Below are positions 50,575-58,675 of a DNA stretch of 64,000 nucleotides, piece after piece; position 1 is the stretch's first letter; the number at the start of each line of letters is the position of its first letter. The DNA is taken from the NCBI GenBank assembly GCA_944388215.1, contig CALXHT010000003.1:1-64000 (forward strand), written 5' to 3'. The DNA comes from an uncultured Gemmiger sp. (GTDB lineage Bacteria; Bacillota; Clostridia; Oscillospirales; Ruminococcaceae). The notes beneath the pieces are model-generated. The model was not told the DNA's origin. It saw only the letters and a program-made list of their open reading frames with translations, and did not search any database. The position numbers and the translations under genes were made by a program.

Positions 50575-51192
50575 TCACAGTTCGGCGAACGCCTTGAGCA
50601 GGCGCAGGCCGGTATCGCCGGATTTTTCGGGGTGGAACTGGGTGCCGTAGACAAGACCGCTGCGCACCGCACCCGTCACCGGGATGCTGTAGTCACTGGT
50701 GGCCAGCGTGGAGGCCGCGCAGTCCTTGGCGTAGTAGCTGTGGACGTAGTAGACATACTCCCCGTTGCGGATGTACCGGAACAGCGGGTCACTCTCCCGC
50801 CCCGGCACGATGTCGAGAGCGTTCCAGCCGATGTGGGGCACCTTCAGAGCGGGGTTCTTCAAGTCGTCGGCCAGCGGGCAGACCGAACCGGGGATCAGAC
50901 CCAGGCCGGCGTGCTCGCCGTACTCGTAGCTTTTTTCAAATAGCAGCTGCATGCCCAGGCAGATGCCCAGCAGCGGTTTGTGCTGTACCTCTTCCCGGAT
51001 CACCGGGACCAGGCCGGTCGCCTCCAGTTTGGCCATGGCGTCGGCAAAGGCACCCACACCGGGCAGCAGGATATGGCTGGCGGCGCGCAGGTCCTCGGCC
51101 TTGCCGGTGACCCGCACCTCGGCGCCCAGGCTTTTCACGCTGGACGACAGGCTGAACAGGTTGCCCACGCCGTAATCCACAATGGCAATCAT
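50575..51192 (-). CDS. hisH: imidazole glycerol phosphate synthase, glutaminase subunit
   Basis: 205 residues, class I glutamine amidotransferase. Nucleophile Cys in LLGICLGMQLLFEKS, and His/Glu in YGTQFHPEKSGDTG. Supplies ammonia to HisF. Sits between hisC and hisA. Confidence 0.97.
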   Translation of the reverse strand: MIAIVDYGVGNLFSLSSSVKSLGAEVRVTGKAEDLRAASHILLPGVGAFADAMAKLEATGLVPVIREEVQHKPLLGICLGMQLLFEKSYEYGEHAGLGLIPGSVCPLADDLKNPALKVPHIGWNALDIVPGRESDPLFRYIRNGEYVYYVHSYYAKDCAASTLATSDYSIPVTGAVRSGLVYGTQFHPEKSGDTGLRLLKAFAEL

Positions 51193-51215
51193 GACTTTCC
51201 CTCCTCGTATACAGT

Positions 51216-52283
51216 TCAGGCCCGGGGCAGAATCCCGTCCAGCGCCGCGAAAAAGCGCTGCATCTGCTCCGGCGTGCCGATGGTGATGCGCAGCCAGTTG
51301 TCGATGCGCGGGGCGCTGAAGTAGCGGATCAGAATCCCCTGTGCCCGCAGCTTCTCGAAAATTTCCCGGCAGGGCATCCGGTCGGTGGTGACAAACAGGA
51401 AATTGGTGGCGGAATCCAGCACGGTGAAGCCGCGGTCCCGCAGCTTGGCGGTGGTATCCGCCCGGGTGGCCACCACCTTTTGGGTCACATCCCGGAAATA
51501 ATCCTCATCCCGGATGGCCGCCGTGCCAGCCGCCTGGGTCAGGGAGTTGACATTGTAGGGGCTGTAGCTGAACTTGACCCGGTTCATATCGGCGATCAGT
51601 TCAGGCCGCGCCAGGCAGAAGCCCAGCCGCGCCCCCGCCAGGTTGTGGGTCTTGGAGAAGGTGTGGGTAATGACCAGGTTGTCGTATTTTTCCAGCAGCG
51701 GCAGGCAGGTGGAGCCCGCCGGGGCAAATTCTATGTAGGTTTCGTCCACGATGACGATGTTGTCCGGGTTGGTGCGCAGTACTTCCTCGATGGCGTCCAC
51801 CGGGGCCAGCAGGCTGGTGGGCGCGTTGGGGTTGGCGATGACGATGGTCTCGTGCAGGCCCTGATACTTGCGCAGGTCGATGGTGAAATCCTCCTCCAGC
51901 GGCAGAATGTGCTGGGGGATGTGCAGCAGGTCGCACAGAACCGGGTAAAAGCTGTAGGTAATATCGGCAAAGGCCAGCGGCGTGTCCTCATCGCAGAAAG
52001 CCCGCAGGGCCAGCAGCAGGTTTTCGTCGCTGCCGTTGCCGCATAGCACGTTCTCGGGCTGGACGCCCCAGTGGGCGGCGATGGCCTTGTTCAGCTCGGC
52101 GTTGGTCAGGTCGGAATACAGCCGCAGCCCCGGCACCGCCGCCGCCACCGCCGCCGCCACACCGGGCGCCGGCGGGTAGGGGTTTTCGTTGGCGTTGAGC
52201 TTGACCAGATTGTCGATTTTCAGCTGTTCGCCGGGGGTGTAGGGCTCCAGGGCGGCCAGCGTTTTGGTAAAATAACGGCTCAT
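51216..52283 (-). CDS. hisC: histidinol-phosphate aminotransferase
   Basis: About 355 residues, fold type I PLP enzyme. The PLP-binding Lys is in THTFSKTHNLAGARLGF, and other motifs (KLNANENPYPP, GNGSDENLLLAL, NPNAPTSLLAP, DETYIEFA) are as expected. I use the ATG at 52283 (MSRYFTKTLAAL) with a GGGAGG site; a longer frame opens at 52313. Transfers the amino group to imidazole acetol phosphate. Confidence 0.96.
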   Translation of the reverse strand: MSRYFTKTLAALEPYTPGEQLKIDNLVKLNANENPYPPAPGVAAAVAAAVPGLRLYSDLTNAELNKAIAAHWGVQPENVLCGNGSDENLLLALRAFCDEDTPLAFADITYSFYPVLCDLLHIPQHILPLEEDFTIDLRKYQGLHETIVIANPNAPTSLLAPVDAIEEVLRTNPDNIVIVDETYIEFAPAGSTCLPLLEKYDNLVITHTFSKTHNLAGARLGFCLARPELIADMNRVKFSYSPYNVNSLTQAAGTAAIRDEDYFRDVTQKVVATRADTTAKLRDRGFTVLDSATNFLFVTTDRMPCREIFEKLRAQGILIRYFSAPRIDNWLRITIGTPEQMQRFFAALDGILPRA

Positions 52284-52299
52284 GGTGTCTGCCTCCCGC

Positions 52300-53589
52300 T
52301 CACTGGTCCTCAAACCGCATGGTCACGCTCTTGGCGTGGGCGTGCAGACCCTCGTGCTCGGCGAAGTCGGCGATGCGCTTTTCCACCTGGCCCAGGGCTT
52401 CCCGGGTGTAGTAGATAAAGCTGGATTTCTTCACGAAATCATCCACACTCAGCGGACTGCTGAACCGGGCCGTGCCGCTGGTGGGCAGCGTGTGGTTGGG
52501 GCCGGCGAAGTAGTCGCCCAGCGCCTCGGGGACGTTCTTGCCCAGGAAGATGCTGCCGGCGTTCTCGATGCGGCCCAGCACCGCAAAGGGATCGTCCACG
52601 CAGATTTCCAGGTGTTCCGGCGCGATGATGTTGACCGCCTCGATGGCCTTGTTCATATCGTCGGTGACGATGATCTTGCCGTTGGTATCCACGCTGGCCC
52701 GGGCAATGGCCGCCCGCGGCAGCTGGGGGATCTGCACTTCCAGTTCCGCCTGCACGGCCTTGGCCAGATCCCAGCTGTCGGTGACCAGCACCGGGGAGGC
52801 CAGCTTGTCGTGCTCGGCCTGGCTGAGCAGGTCCGCTGCCACCCAGGCCGGGTTGCAGCTGCCGTCGGCCAGCACCAGGATCTCCGACGGGCCGGCGATC
52901 ATATCGATGCCCACCTTGCCGAACACCTTCCGCTTGGCGGTGGCCACATAGATGTTGCCGGGTCCCACGATCTTGTCCACGGCGGGCACGCTCTCGGTGC
53001 CGTAGGCCAGGGCCGCCACCGCCTGGGCGCCGCCGCTCTTGAAGATGCGGTCGATGCCCGCGATGACCGCCGCCGCCAGAATGGCCGGGTTGACCTTGCC
53101 GCCGGGGCCCGCCGGGGTCATCATGACGATCTGCCTGACGCCGGCCACCTTGGCGGGGATCACGTCCATGAGCACGGTGGAAGGATAGGCCGCCGTGCCG
53201 CCCGGCACATAGACGCCCGCCCGCTGGATGGGGGTGTACTTCTGGCCCAGCACCACGCCGGGCTTGTCGGTGACCACAAAGTTCTTGTGGATCTGCTGCT
53301 CATGGAAGCGGCGGATGTTCTCCGCCGCCATCTTCAGGGTGGTGATGAACTCGGGATCCTTGGCTTCCAGTTCCGCGAAGGCCTCGTCGATCTCCGCCTG
53401 GGTCACCTGCACCGACTGCAGCTCGGCATGGTCGAATTTGGCCGCATATTCGATCAGAGCCGCGTCCCCCTGGGCGCGCACATCGGCGATGATGGCATCC
53501 ACCGTCGCCTCCACATCCGCTTCGGCGCGGATATCCCGGTTGAGGATTTCCTCCGGCTTGACTTTATCAAAATCATACAAACGGATCAT
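52300..53589 (-). CDS. hisD: histidinol dehydrogenase
   Basis: 429 residues. Zinc enzyme that does the last two oxidations to histidine. Landmarks: QRAGVYVPGGTAAYPSTVLM, KIVGPGNIYVATAKRKVFG and the signature GPSEILVLADGSCNP, LPTSGTARFSSPLSVDDF. Its start overlaps the hisZG stop by four bases (ATGA). Confidence 0.97.
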   Translation of the reverse strand: MIRLYDFDKVKPEEILNRDIRAEADVEATVDAIIADVRAQGDAALIEYAAKFDHAELQSVQVTQAEIDEAFAELEAKDPEFITTLKMAAENIRRFHEQQIHKNFVVTDKPGVVLGQKYTPIQRAGVYVPGGTAAYPSTVLMDVIPAKVAGVRQIVMMTPAGPGGKVNPAILAAAVIAGIDRIFKSGGAQAVAALAYGTESVPAVDKIVGPGNIYVATAKRKVFGKVGIDMIAGPSEILVLADGSCNPAWVAADLLSQAEHDKLASPVLVTDSWDLAKAVQAELEVQIPQLPRAAIARASVDTNGKIIVTDDMNKAIEAVNIIAPEHLEICVDDPFAVLGRIENAGSIFLGKNVPEALGDYFAGPNHTLPTSGTARFSSPLSVDDFVKKSSFIYYTREALGQVEKRIADFAEHEGLHAHAKSVTMRFEDQ

Positions 53590-55166
53590 TGGGCAAGAGC
53601 CTCCTTCATGGTATTGAGCAGCGCCATCATCTGCTGGTGCTTGAACTTGTAGCTGGCTTTGTTGGCGATGAACCGGGCCGAGATGGGCATGAATTCCTCG
53701 ATGACGGTCAGGTTGTTTTCCCGCAGCGTGGTGCCGGTCTCCACAATATCCACAATGACATCGGACAGCCCCAGAATGGGGGCCAGTTCAATGGAACCGT
53801 TGAGCTTGATGATGTCGATATCCCGGCCCCGGCGCTCGTAGTGATCCCGGGCAATGTTCACGAACTTGGTGGCCACCCGCAAGGCCCGGCTCTCGTCGTC
53901 CACAAAGTCCCTGGGCCCGGCCACACACATCCGGCATTTGCCCATGCCGGTATCCAGCAGCTCGTAGACATCGGCGTCGGATTCGGCCAGGATGTCCTTG
54001 CCCACAATGCCCACATCCGCCGCGCCGTGCTCCACATAGATGGCCACGTCGCTGGGCTTCACCAGGAAATACCGCACCCCGGCTTCGGGATTTTCCACCA
54101 CCAGCTTGCGGGTGTCGTTGTAATCCTCGCTGGCGCGGTAGCCGGCCTGGGCCAGCAGCCCGTAGGCCTTGTCGCCCAGACGCCCCTTGGGCAGAGCGAT
54201 GTTGAGCCAGATTTTTTCCTCTCCGTTGTTGCCGTCCCCGTTTTGGGTGCTGAGCCGCTCCAGCTCGTCCAGATAGATGGCAAACCCGATGGCGTTGGCC
54301 CCCGGCGTGAACTTCTGCATCAGATAGTCGTACCGGCCGCCCTTGAGCACCGCCCGGGGCACCCCGGCCACATAGCCCGTAAAGACCAGGCCGTTGTAAT
54401 ACTCCATCTCATCGGCCAGGCTCAGGTCCAGCAGCGTGCCGCGGCCGTCCTCACCCAGCTGGTTCTGCAGCGCCTGCAGTTCCTCCAGCGCCGCCCGCTG
54501 GGCCTCGCTGCGGCATGCCTGCCTGGCGGCGGTGAGCGTAGCCCCCAGCGGCCCGTGCAGCTGCAGCAGCCCGCACAATGCGTCGGCCGCCTCTTCCGTC
54601 AGTCCCGCCGCCAGGGCGGCGGCATGCAGTTCATGGGCATTTTTCTCGTTGAGCAATTCCAGCAGCCGTCCCCGGGCCGCCTGGGGCACCTGCAGATCGT
54701 CCAGCAGGCCGGTGACAAAACCCATGTGGCTGACTTCCAGCACCGTGGGTACCTGCAGCGCTGCCAGACTTTGCAGCGCCAGCCGGACCACCTCCGCCTG
54801 GGCCGCCGCATCCACCGCGCCCATGCACTCCAGGCCCATCTGGTGGATGGTCTGGAAGGTGTGGCTCTCCCGGCTGGGACGGCAGACCTCTTCATTATAA
54901 TAGAAGCGCTTGCACTCCCCCGGCGCCGGCTGGGCCGTCTTGGCAATGGACAGCGTCACGTCCGGCTTGATGGCCCGCAGCTTGCCGTCCAGGTCGGTGA
55001 AGGTCACCACCTGGGCATCGGGCAGAAACCGCTGATACTCCTGGTAGAGGGCGTACTCCTCAAACCGGGAACAGCGATACTTGCGATAGCCTGCCCCCTC
55101 GTACAAAGCCCGCAGCCGGAACGTGGCCTGTTCCGCCGGGGTAAAATTCTGCAGCTGGATTTCCAT
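53586..55166 (-). CDS. hisG: fused ATP phosphoribosyltransferase, HisZ-HisG
   Basis: 526 residues in one frame. The N-terminal part (1 to about 310) is a HisZ-like, class II aminoacyl-tRNA-synthetase-type domain (YRCSRFEEYALYQEYQ, FTDLDGKLRAIKPDVTLSIA, LKGGRYDYLMQKFTPG, IGFAIYLDEL). A short Gly/Asn/Glu linker (NGDGNNGEEKI) leads to the short HisG catalytic domain: NIALPKGRLGDKAYGLLAQA, VKPSDVAIYVEHGAADVGIV and VDIVETGTTLRENNL. HisZ and short HisG are usually separate, forming an octamer. Start at the ATG at 55166 with GGGGAG; this is the first gene of the operon. It does the committed step and is the feedback point. Confidence 0.93.
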   Translation of the reverse strand: MEIQLQNFTPAEQATFRLRALYEGAGYRKYRCSRFEEYALYQEYQRFLPDAQVVTFTDLDGKLRAIKPDVTLSIAKTAQPAPGECKRFYYNEEVCRPSRESHTFQTIHQMGLECMGAVDAAAQAEVVRLALQSLAALQVPTVLEVSHMGFVTGLLDDLQVPQAARGRLLELLNEKNAHELHAAALAAGLTEEAADALCGLLQLHGPLGATLTAARQACRSEAQRAALEELQALQNQLGEDGRGTLLDLSLADEMEYYNGLVFTGYVAGVPRAVLKGGRYDYLMQKFTPGANAIGFAIYLDELERLSTQNGDGNNGEEKIWLNIALPKGRLGDKAYGLLAQAGYRASEDYNDTRKLVVENPEAGVRYFLVKPSDVAIYVEHGAADVGIVGKDILAESDADVYELLDTGMGKCRMCVAGPRDFVDDESRALRVATKFVNIARDHYERRGRDIDIIKLNGSIELAPILGLSDVIVDIVETGTTLRENNLTVIEEFMPISARFIANKASYKFKHQQMMALLNTMKEALAQ

Positions 55167-55199
55167 ATCAAACTCCCCGCCTCTCACACATATAGGTTC

Positions 55200-55244
55200 A
55201 TTATACTTTAGCGCCATAAAGTTGTAAAGTGCATTTTTATGCAC
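55200..55244 (-). promoter_or_regulatory. promoter of the his operon with upstream dyad
   Basis: On the minus strand TTTACA (55228-55223), 17-base spacer and TATAAT (55205-55200). A perfect GTGCAT-TTTT-ATGCAC dyad (55229-55244) sits just upstream of the -35 and could be an operator or a weak terminator. No T-box or attenuator peptide with histidine codons was found. Confidence 0.75.
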
Positions 55245-55304
55245 CGAAACAGAAAAAGGGCGCACCTTTGCCTTCACAAAGATGCGCCTGAATCGCTTGG
55301 TCTA

Positions 55305-55682
55305 TCAGCCTCTGCAGCCCTGTTCGTCCCAGTCACCGAAGTCCGCGGGGTCCGCGATCTTGGTGGCGTCGTACTTGCCGTCCGCCGTTCTGGGCACCTC
55401 CACGGCACCCAGTTCCACCGGGTTGACATTGGGGGTATCGTCACCGGCTGCCGCAGGATGGGCAGCCACAGGCGGCTGGTATACGGGGGACGCGGCCGCG
55501 GAGGCATCTTCCGCCTCGGCAGACGCATCGTCTTCGGGCTCGGCGTCGGTTTCAACCTCGTCCGCCGGGCCCACAATATGCTCGTATTCCTCGCCGTGCT
55601 CGCGCTTCTGCAGCACATACACAGCGGCGCCCACCGCAGCGGCACCCACAGCCAGACCGGCCAGTTTCTTCAGCAAAGACAT
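55305..55682 (-). CDS. small membrane-anchored acidic protein
   Basis: 125 residues. A short N-terminal membrane segment (about residues 5-23, LAGLAVGAAAVGAAVYVLQK) is followed by a very acidic, Ala/Glu/Asp-rich tail with no known domain and a Pro/Val stretch; the C-terminus is ADPADFGDWDEQGCRG. The ATG at 55682 has an AGAGG site. Unknown function; single gene between the his operon and the P-type ATPase gene. Confidence 0.6.
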   Translation of the reverse strand: MSLLKKLAGLAVGAAAVGAAVYVLQKREHGEEYEHIVGPADEVETDAEPEDDASAEAEDASAAASPVYQPPVAAHPAAAGDDTPNVNPVELGAVEVPRTADGKYDATKIADPADFGDWDEQGCRG

Positions 55683-55830
55683 GTCAAAACCTCTTTTCGC
55701 ATTCCCAACTTGGTTTTGGGTTAGTATACCACACTCTGCAACAAAATACAAGCATGAGGAATTTTTTTGCCGACTTTCCGCTTTCCCGGCTTTCCGGGTC
55801 CTGTCCTCCGGGCCACCCGGGGGGTGCTTT

Positions 55831-58470
55831 TCAGCGCGCGCGGCGGCGCTGCAGCGCCTTGATGCCTTCCACAACGGGGATGACCACCGCCGCCAGCGCC
55901 AGAGCCAGCAGATATTCCGGCAGCGAAACCGGGGTAAAGCCGAACATCCGCGCCACCAGAGGGATTTCCAGCACCGCCGTGGTCAGCACCAGGCTGCCCA
56001 GCATGGCGCCCCATAGCACAAGGTTGTGGGTGTGCAGCGAGAAGACGCTCTTGCGCTGGCTGCGCAGGTTGAAGCTGTGGAAGATTTCGCACATGCTCAT
56101 GGTCAGGAAGGCCATGGTCATGCCGTCCGGGCTGACGCCCCGGGGCATCTCCCAGGCGCCCGCCTCGATGCAGTGGCCCAGGATGTAAGACACCATCGTG
56201 ATGCCCGCGATGAGCACTCCCTGGTAGGCGATGTCAGTGCCCAGTCCACCAGCAAAAATGCCGTCGGTTGTGCGGCGGGGCGGCCGGGACATGGTGTCCG
56301 GCTCACCGGGTTCCATGCCCAGCGCCAGGGCCGGGAAGCAGTCGGTGATCAGGTTGATAAACAGAAGGTGCACCGGGTTGAGCAGCGTAAAGCCCAGCAG
56401 CGTGGCGCCGAACACCCCCAGCACCTCGCTCATGTTGGAGGCCAGCAGGAACTGGATGGATTTGCGGATGTTGTCGTAGATGCGGCGGCCTTCCTCCACG
56501 GCGGCCACGATTGTGGCAAAGTTGTCGTCTGCCAGCACCATATCGGCCACGTTCTTGGTCACGTCGGTGCCGGTGACGCCCATACCGATGCCGATATCCG
56601 CCATTTTCAGGGAGGGGGCATCGTTGACGCCGTCCCCCGTCATGGCCGTCACGGCGCCGCGGCTGCGCCAGGCCGCCACAATGCGGGACTTGTGTTCGGG
56701 CTGCACCCGGGCATACACGCTGTACTGCGTCACGGCCGCTGCCAGCTCCTTATCGGAGAGGGCATCCAGCTCCGCGCCCGTCACCGCCTGGGACGCATCC
56801 TCCAGGATGTGCAGCTGGCGGGCAATGGCCACCGCCGTGTCCTTATGGTCGCCGGTGATCATCACCGGCCGGATGCCCGCCTGGCGGCATTCCGCGATGG
56901 CTTTCTCCACCTCGGGCCGCACCGGGTCCATCATGCCGGTCAGTCCCAGGAAGCACAGCTCCTGTTCCAGCTGTTCCGGCGTGTCAAAGTCCGGCTGCTG
57001 CGGCCAGCGCCGCTCCGCTGCCGCCAGCACCCGCAGAGCCCTGTCGGCCATGGCCTTGTTCTCCGCCAGAATGGCAGCCCGTTTTTCCTTCGTCATAGGC
57101 AAGGCCCTGCCCTCTTCCCAACAGGAGGTGCAGCGGGCCAGCACCACGTCGGGGGCGCCTTTGGTGTACTGGATATAGCCCTCTTCCGCCCTGTGCACGG
57201 TGGACATCATCTTGCGTCCCGAATCAAAGGGCGCTTCCGCCACCCGGGGCTGCGCCGCCTCCAGCCGGTCCTTGGGCAGGCCCTGGGCGGCGGCAAAATT
57301 CACCAGCGCCGCCTCGGTGGGCTCGCCCTCCGCATGGTCCTCCCCGTTCAGCACCGCGTCATTGCACAGCGTCATGGCGGTGGCCAGTTCACGGGTATCC
57401 CCCCGGTGCTCCACCACCGTCATGCGGTTCTGGGTCAGCGTGCCGGTCTTGTCGGTACAGATCACCTGGGTACACCCCAGTGTCTCCACCGCGGTCAGGC
57501 GCCGGATGACCGCTTTGCGGCGGCTCATGTTGGTGACGCCGATGGAGAGCACCACCGTCACCACCGTGGCCAAGCCCTCGGGGATGGCCGCCACCGCCAG
57601 CGACACCGCCACCATGAAGGTGGAGAGCACATTCTGCCATGTGAAGGAACCGGCGGCGATGAGGTCAAACAGGAAGATGAACACGCAGATGCCCAACACC
57701 AGCTTGGACAGCGTTCTGCCCAGTTCGTCCAGGCGGCGCTGCAACGGCGTCTGCTCCTCCTCCGTGCCGGACAGCGCCCCGGCGATCTTGCCCATCTCGG
57801 TCTGCATGCCGGTGGCGGTAATCACCGCCCGGCCCCGGCCGTAGACCACCGTGGAGCCCATATAGCACATATTCTTCCGGTCGGCCAGCGGCACTTCGGT
57901 CTGGCCGGGCTGCAATGACAGCAGTTTTACCAGCTTGGTGACCGGTACGCTCTCCCCTGTCAGGGCGGCCTCCTCGATCTTGAGGCTGGCACTCTCCAGC
58001 AGACGGCCGTCCGCCGGGACGCTGTCCCCCGCCTCCAGTACCACCACGTCCCCGGGCACAAGCTCCTCGCTGTGCAGGGTGATCTGGTGTCCGTCCCGCA
58101 TCACCTTGCAGGTGGCGGCTGTCATGGTCTGCAACGCTTCGATGGCTGCCTCGGCCTTGCTCTCCTGCACCACGCCCAGAATGGCATTGAGCAGCACCAC
58201 CACCAGGATGATGGCGGCTTCGGCGAAATTTTCCCCCGCCACAAAATTGGTAATGCCCGACACCACCGCCGCCGCCAGCAGAATCAGCAGCATGGGGTCC
58301 TTCAGCTGTTGGACGAACCGCTGTGCCAGCGTGGGTTTGGGTGCCCCTCGCAGCCGGTTGGGGCCATACTGCCCCAGACGTTCCTCGGCCTGTGGGGTGC
58401 TCAGACCCTGTGCAGAGGTGCCCAGCTGCTGCAGAACCTGGGCAGTGGATTGCGTGTAAACCTGCTCCAT
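55831..58470 (-). CDS. P-type cation ATPase, probable Mn2+ (or Ca2+) exporter
   Basis: About 879 residues of the SERCA/PMCA-like P2 group. Motifs: ALTGESVPV (actuator), AIPEGLATVVTVVLSIG in the fourth helix, ICTDKTGTLTQNRM (phosphorylation Asp), MTGDGVNDAPSLK (hinge) and NLITDCFPALALGMEP in the sixth helix. Ten membrane segments. I take the ATG at 58470 (AAAGGAGG eight bases before); the frame extends to 58599 through the leader. A yybP-ykoY-like riboswitch in its leader argues that the ion is Mn2+, as for the YoaB ATPase of Lactococcus. Confidence 0.92.
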   Translation of the reverse strand: MEQVYTQSTAQVLQQLGTSAQGLSTPQAEERLGQYGPNRLRGAPKPTLAQRFVQQLKDPMLLILLAAAVVSGITNFVAGENFAEAAIILVVVLLNAILGVVQESKAEAAIEALQTMTAATCKVMRDGHQITLHSEELVPGDVVVLEAGDSVPADGRLLESASLKIEEAALTGESVPVTKLVKLLSLQPGQTEVPLADRKNMCYMGSTVVYGRGRAVITATGMQTEMGKIAGALSGTEEEQTPLQRRLDELGRTLSKLVLGICVFIFLFDLIAAGSFTWQNVLSTFMVAVSLAVAAIPEGLATVVTVVLSIGVTNMSRRKAVIRRLTAVETLGCTQVICTDKTGTLTQNRMTVVEHRGDTRELATAMTLCNDAVLNGEDHAEGEPTEAALVNFAAAQGLPKDRLEAAQPRVAEAPFDSGRKMMSTVHRAEEGYIQYTKGAPDVVLARCTSCWEEGRALPMTKEKRAAILAENKAMADRALRVLAAAERRWPQQPDFDTPEQLEQELCFLGLTGMMDPVRPEVEKAIAECRQAGIRPVMITGDHKDTAVAIARQLHILEDASQAVTGAELDALSDKELAAAVTQYSVYARVQPEHKSRIVAAWRSRGAVTAMTGDGVNDAPSLKMADIGIGMGVTGTDVTKNVADMVLADDNFATIVAAVEEGRRIYDNIRKSIQFLLASNMSEVLGVFGATLLGFTLLNPVHLLFINLITDCFPALALGMEPGEPDTMSRPPRRTTDGIFAGGLGTDIAYQGVLIAGITMVSYILGHCIEAGAWEMPRGVSPDGMTMAFLTMSMCEIFHSFNLRSQRKSVFSLHTHNLVLWGAMLGSLVLTTAVLEIPLVARMFGFTPVSLPEYLLALALAAVVIPVVEGIKALQRRRAR

Positions 58471-58497
58471 GGCGGATGCCTCCTTTCGGACGGGTAG

Positions 58498-58534
58498 AAA
58501 AAAACTCATGCACAGGGAATTCCTGTGCATGAGT
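58498..58534 (-). terminator. riboswitch expression-platform terminator
   Basis: On the minus strand ACTCATGCACAGG pairs with CCTGTGCATGAGT across AATTC, followed by seven T's. Its left arm includes the ACTCATG that closes the aptamer P1 stem, so aptamer and terminator exclude each other. Confidence 0.8.
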
Positions 58535-58624
58535 CTCATTCTATGAATTCCGGCGGTCCGGGCCGGTGGGCCGGGTATGGCGAACGCGCCGCGCACCATG
58601 CAGTGCGGAATTACTCCCTCATGG
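58528..58624 (-). ncRNA. yybP-ykoY (Mn2+) riboswitch aptamer
   Basis: The leader of the P-type ATPase gene reads CCATGAGGGAGTAA, then a GC-rich arm with GTTCGCCATACCC, and closes with GAATGAGACTCATG. CATGAG and CTCATG form P1, and the GGGAGTA, (C)ATAC and GAGAC blocks match the three conserved parts of the yybP-ykoY class in order. Binding Mn2+ would hold P1 and prevent the terminator at 58498-58534, switching on the ATPase. Found by eye, not by a covariance model. Confidence 0.65.
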
Positions 58625-58631
58625 TACTTTC

Positions 58632-58661
58632 ATTGTACATAGGAAGCGCCGCGTTTGTCAA
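58632..58661 (-). promoter_or_regulatory. promoter of the ATPase riboswitch leader
   Basis: On the minus strand TTGACA (58661-58656), 18-base spacer and TACAAT (58637-58632). Confidence 0.75.
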
Positions 58662-58675
58662 GAATAACCCGCCGG

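Noticed and set aside
55167..55304. T-box or histidine attenuator before the his operon
   Set aside because: No T-box core or run of histidine codons; only a promoter and a short dyad are present.
56026..57918. 630-codon open frame antisense to the P-type ATPase
   Set aside because: His/Arg/Gly-rich shadow frame; all ATPase motifs are on the other strand.
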